Assembly: GCF_011045035.1 (NCBI RefSeq)
Contig: NZ_JAALAA010000005.1
Coordinates: 1 to 64,000 of the forward strand
Source of the DNA: Nocardioides turkmenicus
Lineage (GTDB): Bacteria > Actinomycetota > Actinomycetes > Propionibacteriales > Nocardioidaceae
Reading direction: 5' to 3'
DNA length: 64,000 bases
Below are positions 63,203-64,000 of the stretch, piece after piece (position 1 is the first letter of the stretch; the number at the start of each line of letters is the position of its first letter). The position numbers and the translations under genes are program-made. The notes beneath the pieces were generated by a model. That model saw only the letters and a list, made by a program, of their open reading frames with translations. It was not told the origin of the DNA and did not search any database.

Positions 63203-64000
63203 ACAACACACTCGAGCCCAAGGACTACCGGGTCCGGATGGCGCCCTCGCCGACGGGGTCGCCCCACGTCGGCCTGGTCCGGACGGCCCTGTTCAACTGG
63301 GCCTTCGCCCGCCACCACGGCGGCACCTTCGTCTTCCGCATCGAGGACACCGACAAGGCCCGCAACACGCAGGAGTCCTACGACGGGCTCATCGACCTGA
63401 TGCGCTGGCTCGGCCTCGACTGGGACGAGGGCGTCGAGGTCGGCGGCCCGTACGGCCCCTACCGCCAGTCGGAGCGCTCGGAGATCTACGCCGACGCGCT
63501 CGGCCGCCTGCGGGCCTCCTCCTACGTCTACGAGTGCTACTGCACCGGCGAGGAGACCACCGCCCGCTACGAGGAGCGGCTGGCCGCCTACAAGGCCGCC
63601 AAGGCCGCCGGCGAGAAGGGCGAGGCGCCCGCTCAGGGTTACGACAACCACTGCCGCAACCTGAGCGAGGACCAGATCAAGGCGTACGAGGCGGAGGGCC
63701 GCTCCTCGGTGCCGCGGTTCCGCATGCCCGACGGCTCGATCACCTTCAACGACCTCGTCCGCGGCGAGGTGACCTTCGAGACCAAGCACGTCCCCGACTA
63801 CGCGCTCGCGCGCGCCAACGGCGACCCGCTCTACACGCTCACCGCGCCGGTCGACGACGCCACCATGAACATCACCCACGTGTTCCGTGGCGAGGACCTG
63901 CTCTCCTCGACGCCTCGTCAGATCGCACTCTTCGACGCGTTCGTCGAGATCGGCTTGGCCGAGCGTGCGCCTGAGTACGGTCACCTGCCGTACGTGATGG
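63199..64000 (+). CDS. gltX: Glutamyl-tRNA synthetase (3' end outside window)
   Basis: The first 267 codons of GltX run off the right edge. The start is TTG 63199, overlapping the FAH stop (TTGA). The class I HIGH region is [63 protein letters not shown] and [14 protein letters not shown]...[18 protein letters not shown] are family signatures. With GatCAB present it probably also makes Glu-tRNA(Gln). The KMSKS loop lies beyond the window. Confidence 0.95.
   Translation, partial: MNNTLEPKDYRVRMAPSPTGSPHVGLVRTALFNWAFARHHGGTFVFRIEDTDKARNTQESYDGLIDLMRWLGLDWDEGVEVGGPYGPYRQSERSEIYADALGRLRASSYVYECYCTGEETTARYEERLAAYKAAKAAGEKGEAPAQGYDNHCRNLSEDQIKAYEAEGRSSVPRFRMPDGSITFNDLVRGEVTFETKHVPDYALARANGDPLYTLTAPVDDATMNITHVFRGEDLLSSTPRQIALFDAFVEIGLAERAPEYGHLPYVM

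Overview
This is a high-GC chromosomal window with many GTG/TTG starts and tightly overlapping operons. It comes from an actinobacterium, most likely Nocardioides or a close relative. The taxon is inferred from codon and GC character and from gene order; no rRNA gene is present to confirm it. From memory, the backbone (iscS-mnmA-metE-like-ligA-gatCAB-ilvBNC-leuB-FAH-gltX) matches the Mycobacterium tuberculosis Rv3025c-to-Rv2992c segment in order. The remaining genes are lineage-specific insertions into that backbone.

Layout. 0-3.3 kb: an HNH/DUF222 (13E12-type) gene entering from the left, a phosphotransferase and ppk2. 3.4-7.8 kb: sulfur transfer and tRNA thiolation (iscS, mnmA), a MetE-like protein and a lipoprotein. 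7.8-16.1 kb: a surface protein, ligA, gatCAB and a NYN/OST-HTH protein. 16.1-22.2 kb: a GH19-type secreted hydrolase, then a cobalamin-riboswitch-controlled operon encoding two extracytoplasmic proteins plus a complete ECF transporter. 22.4-29.3 kb: hydrolase, DMT exporter, GH65 phosphorylase with a HAD phosphoglucomutase, and a beta-propeller protein. 29.4-38.8 kb: an orphan antitoxin, ilvD, and a run of single-gene housekeeping or accessory functions. 38.8-52.2 kb: a truncated deazaflavin reductase and a branched-chain amino acid region (ilvBNC, leuB, ilvE, cimA). Three transcription units there carry leader peptides and hairpins typical of ribosome-mediated attenuation. 52.3-59.1 kb: FMN reductase, a VOC-GNAT fusion, an amidase, a bioYMN biotin uptake operon facing a TetR gene across a BioQ-like operator, and a PhaC-like hydrolase. 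59.2-62.3 kb: GNAT/TetR pair and a decayed cluster of one full and two broken copies of a '3-methyladenine glycosylase' family gene. 62.4-64 kb: FAH-family hydrolase and gltX, which leaves the window.

How genes work together. The strongest system is the B12 locus at 16.8-22.2 kb. One protein looks like the alpha/alpha-barrel half, and the next like the beta-domain half, of eukaryotic transcobalamin/intrinsic factor. They are encoded as separate membrane-tethered proteins ahead of EcfT, a fused EcfA-EcfA' and an S subunit, all under a B12 riboswitch. The second coherent theme is isoleucine/valine/leucine synthesis. CimA (pyruvate to citramalate) has an Ile-rich leader peptide (MTNHVIIIR), which supports an Ile pathway independent of threonine deaminase. 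A third theme is structural: several gene borders hold very long, near-perfect inverted repeats of about 55-220 nt that differ in sequence but not in design. Two of these loci share a 21-bp repeat unit. No tRNA, rRNA, CRISPR array, prophage or intact insertion sequence was recognised.
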